A stretch of DNA of 64,000 nucleotides, from positions 24,584 to 88,583 of the forward strand of contig JAUCBJ010002735.1 of the NCBI GenBank assembly GCA_032718475.1, given 5' to 3'. This DNA comes from Nemertoderma westbladi. Its lineage: Eukaryota; Xenacoelomorpha; Nemertodermatida; Nemertodermatidae. The stretch's first letter is position 1. Each line of letters opens with the position of its first letter. The notes beneath the pieces were generated by a model. It was not told where the DNA came from. It saw only the letters and a list, made by a program, of their open reading frames with translations, and searched no databases. The position numbers were made by a program, and so were the translations under genes. Of this stretch, positions 61,801 to 64,000 are shown one piece after another.

Positions 61801-62853
61801 ACGGGTACCGGTTCGGTATGTAGCGTTGTGAGTAATACGGGTACCGGTTCGGTATGTAGCGTTGTGAGTAATACGGGTACCGGTTCGGTATGTAGCGTTG
61901 TGAGTAATACGGGTACCGGTTCGGTATGTAGCGTTGTGAGTAATACGGGTACCGGTTCGGTATGTAGCGTTGTGAGTAATACGGGTACCGGTTCGGTATG
62001 TAGCGTTGTGAGTAATACGGGTACCGGTTCGGTATGTAGCGTTGTGAGTAATACGGGTACCGGTTCGGTATGTAGCGTTGTGAGTAATACGGGTACCGGT
62101 TCGGTATGTAGCGTTGTGAGTAATACGGGTACCGGTTCGGTATGTAGCGTTGTGAGTAATACGGGTACCGGTTCGGTATGTAGCGTTGTGAGTAATACGG
62201 GTACCGGTTCGGTATGTAGCGTTGTGAGTAATACGGGTACCGGTTCGGTATGTAGCGTTGTGAGTAATACGGGTACCGGTTCGGTATGTAGCGTTGTGAG
62301 TAATACGGGTACCGGTTCGGTATGTAGCGTTGTGAGTAATACGGGTACCGGTTCGGTATGTAGCGTTGTGAGTAATACGGGTACCGGTTCGGTATGTAGC
62401 GTTGTGAGTAATACGGGTACCGGTTCGGTATGTAGCGTTGTGAGTAATACGGGTACCGGTTCGGTATGTAGCGTTGTGAGTAATACGGGTACCGGTTCGG
62501 TATGTAGCGTTGTGAGTAATACGGGTACCGGTTCGGTATGTAGCGTTGTGAGTAATACGGGTACCGGTTCGGTATGTAGCGTTGTGAGTAATACGGGTAC
62601 CGGTTCGGTATGTAGCGTTGTGAGTAATACGGGTACCGGTTCGGTATGTAGCGTTGTGAGTAATACGGGTACCGGTTCGGTATGTAGCGTTGTGAGTAAT
62701 ACGGGTACCGGTTCGGTATGTAGCGTTGTGAGTAATACGGGTACCGGTTCGGTATGTAGCGTTGTGAGTAATACGGGTACCGGTTCGGTATGTAGCGTTG
62801 TGAGTAATACGGGTACCGGTTCGGTATGTAGCGTTGTGAGTAATACGGGTACC

Positions 62854-62880
62854 GGTCCTCATAACGAGTCAGCGTTGTGA
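62854..62880 (+). repeat. Variant satellite unit carrying the zinc-finger 3'-end sequence
   Basis: Instead of TTCGGTATGTAGC the unit reads CCTCATAACGAGTCAGC before GCGTTGTGA. This matches, with one change, the last codons of the zinc-finger gene (CATAACGAGACAGCGTTGTGA at 55865-55885). Confidence 0.85.
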
Positions 62881-63865
62881 GTAATACGGGTACCGGTTCG
62901 GTATGTAGCGTTGTGAGTAATACGGGTACCGGTTCGGTATGTAGCGTTGTGAGTAATACGGGTACCGGTTCGGTATGTAGCGTTGTGAGTAATACGGGTA
63001 CCGGTTCGGTATGTAGCGTTGTGAGTAATACGGGTACCGGTTCGGTATGTAGCGTTGTGAGTAATACGGGTACCGGTTCGTACGCAGCGTTGTGAGTAAT
63101 ACGGGTACCGGTTCGGTATGTAGCGTTGTGAGTAATACGGGTACCGGTTCGGTATGTAGCGTTGTGAGTAATACGGGTACCGGTTCGGTATGTAGCGTTG
63201 TGAGTAATACGGGTACCGGTTCGGTATGTAGCGTTGTGAGTAATACGGGTACCGGTTCGGTATGTAGCGTTGTGAGTAATACGGGTACCGGTTCGGTATG
63301 TAGCGTTGTGAGTAATACGGGTACCGGTTCGGTATGTAGCGTTGTGAGTAATACGGGTACCGGTTCGGTATGTAGCGTTGTGAGTAATACGGGTACCGGT
63401 TCGGTATGTAGCGTTGTGAGTAATACGGGTACCGGTTCGGTATGTAGCGTTGTGAGTAATACGGGTACCGGTTCGGTATGTAGCGTTGTGAGTAATACGG
63501 GTACCGGTTCGGTATGTAGCGTTGTGAGTAATACGGGTACCGGTTCGGTATGTAGCGTTGTGAGTAATACGGGTACCGGTTCGGTATGTAGCGTTGTGAG
63601 TAATACGGGTACCGGTTCGGTATGTAGCGTTGTGAGTAATACGGGTACCGGTTCGGTATGTAGCGTTGTGAGTAATACGGGTACCGGTTCGGTATGTAGC
63701 GTTGTGAGTAATACGGGTACCGGTTCGGTATGTAGCGTTGTGAGTAATACGGGTACCGGTTCGGTATGTAGCGTTGTGAGTAATACGGGTACCGGTTCGG
63801 TATGTAGCGTTGTGAGTAATACGGGTACCGGTTCGGTATGTAGCGTTGTGAGTAATACGGGTACC

Positions 63866-63892
63866 GGTCCTCATAACGAGACAGCGTTGTGA
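63866..63892 (+). repeat. Second variant satellite unit with the zinc-finger 3'-end sequence
   Basis: Reads CCTCATAACGAGACAGC before GTTGTGA and matches the zinc-finger 3' end exactly over CATAACGAGACAGCGTTG and on into the unit. It lies about 1.0 kb from the other variant. Confidence 0.85.
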
Positions 63893-64000
63893 GTAATACG
63901 GGTACCGGTTCGGTATGTAGCGTTGTGAGTAATACGGGTACCGGTCCTCGGTATCGTGACAGCGTTGTGAGTAATACGGGTACCGGTTCGGTATGTAGCG

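Larger units (their letters stand above)
55877..64000 (+). repeat. 36-bp satellite array, about 225 copies, runs off the window
   Basis: The unit is GTTGTGAGTAATACGGGTAC followed by CGGTTCGGTATGTAGC (36 bp). Copies 1, 3, 6 and 8 or so carry GGTCCGGT in place of GGTTCGGT; thereafter the copies are essentially identical for almost 7 kb. Odd units break the array: 42 bp at about 55951-55992, 41 bp at 62833-62873, 35 bp at 63054-63088, 41 bp near 63870 and 42 bp at 63922-63963. Each unit contains TACCG-GTT-CGGTA, a 5-bp stem with a 3-base loop, and a GTGAGTAA that matches a 5' splice site. Because 36 is a multiple of 3, several frames are open on both strands for thousands of bases; these are not genes. 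Confidence 0.98.

Noticed and set aside
55864-63892. Reading frames of more than 2,000 codons on both strands in the 36-bp array
   Set aside because: They arise because the unit length is a multiple of three and some frames lack stops; the peptide is a pure 12-residue repeat and the frames break only where odd-length units occur.
55877-64000. CRISPR-like array of 36-bp repeats
   Set aside because: There are no spacers; units abut directly, and the context is eukaryotic. It is a satellite.
55877-64000. Telomere at the window end
   Set aside because: The unit is not a telomeric hexamer or similar, and the array carries gene-derived variant units.

Overview
The window is eukaryotic, from an AT-rich metazoan, most likely an invertebrate; the phylum cannot be fixed from the sequence alone. 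Evidence for this is spliced giant exons with GT..AG borders, muscle-type I-set Ig domains, an array of C2H2 zinc fingers, two APE-type non-LTR retrotransposons, a tRNA-derived SINE-like insertion and a long satellite array. All genes that look real are on the + strand.

Layout. (1) From position 1 to 44489 runs one giant gene whose 5' end lies outside the window. It has an enormous coding exon (open from base 3 to 27497 apart from one frame change near 1988-2060), a 2.1 kb intron (27498-29602) and a second coding exon of about 14.9 kb (29603-44489). Together these encode more than 14,000 residues. Nearly all of this is a degenerate tandem repeat of about 47 residues marked by a G..(I/V)xW signature, which I cannot match to a named domain family. 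The protein then changes to Ig, a Ser-Pro-rich linker, and a second Ig. (2) A further exon (44789-48169) encodes a disordered-looking tail with its own repeated motifs (KPRYP, TSQE, (I/V)TSYE) and is probably the 3' continuation of the same gene; the join is not clean. (3) Two LINEs lie head to tail at 48.1-54.3 kb. The first is inserted where the tail exon ends and seems to supply its stop codon. (4) A single-exon gene with ten C2H2 fingers (54650-55885) follows. (5) Its stop codon lies inside the first unit of a 36-bp satellite that fills the window to its end (about 225 copies).

How the parts fit. The Ig / Ser-Pro / Ig end is the kind of arrangement seen in sarcomeric giants such as titin and obscurin/UNC-89, so a cytoskeletal or muscle role is a reasonable inference, but no kinase, FnIII or PEVK segment is visible here and the 47-residue repeat is the unexplained part. 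The repeat spacing is kept across the 27498-29602 splice junction, which shows that the two giant exons are one protein. The retroelements and the satellite are later additions around the 3' end of this locus. The zinc-finger gene is unrelated to the giant gene, but the satellite looks as if it grew from its 3' end.

Limits: no database search was possible; exon joins, the frame change near 2 kb and the stop at 44487 need transcript data.
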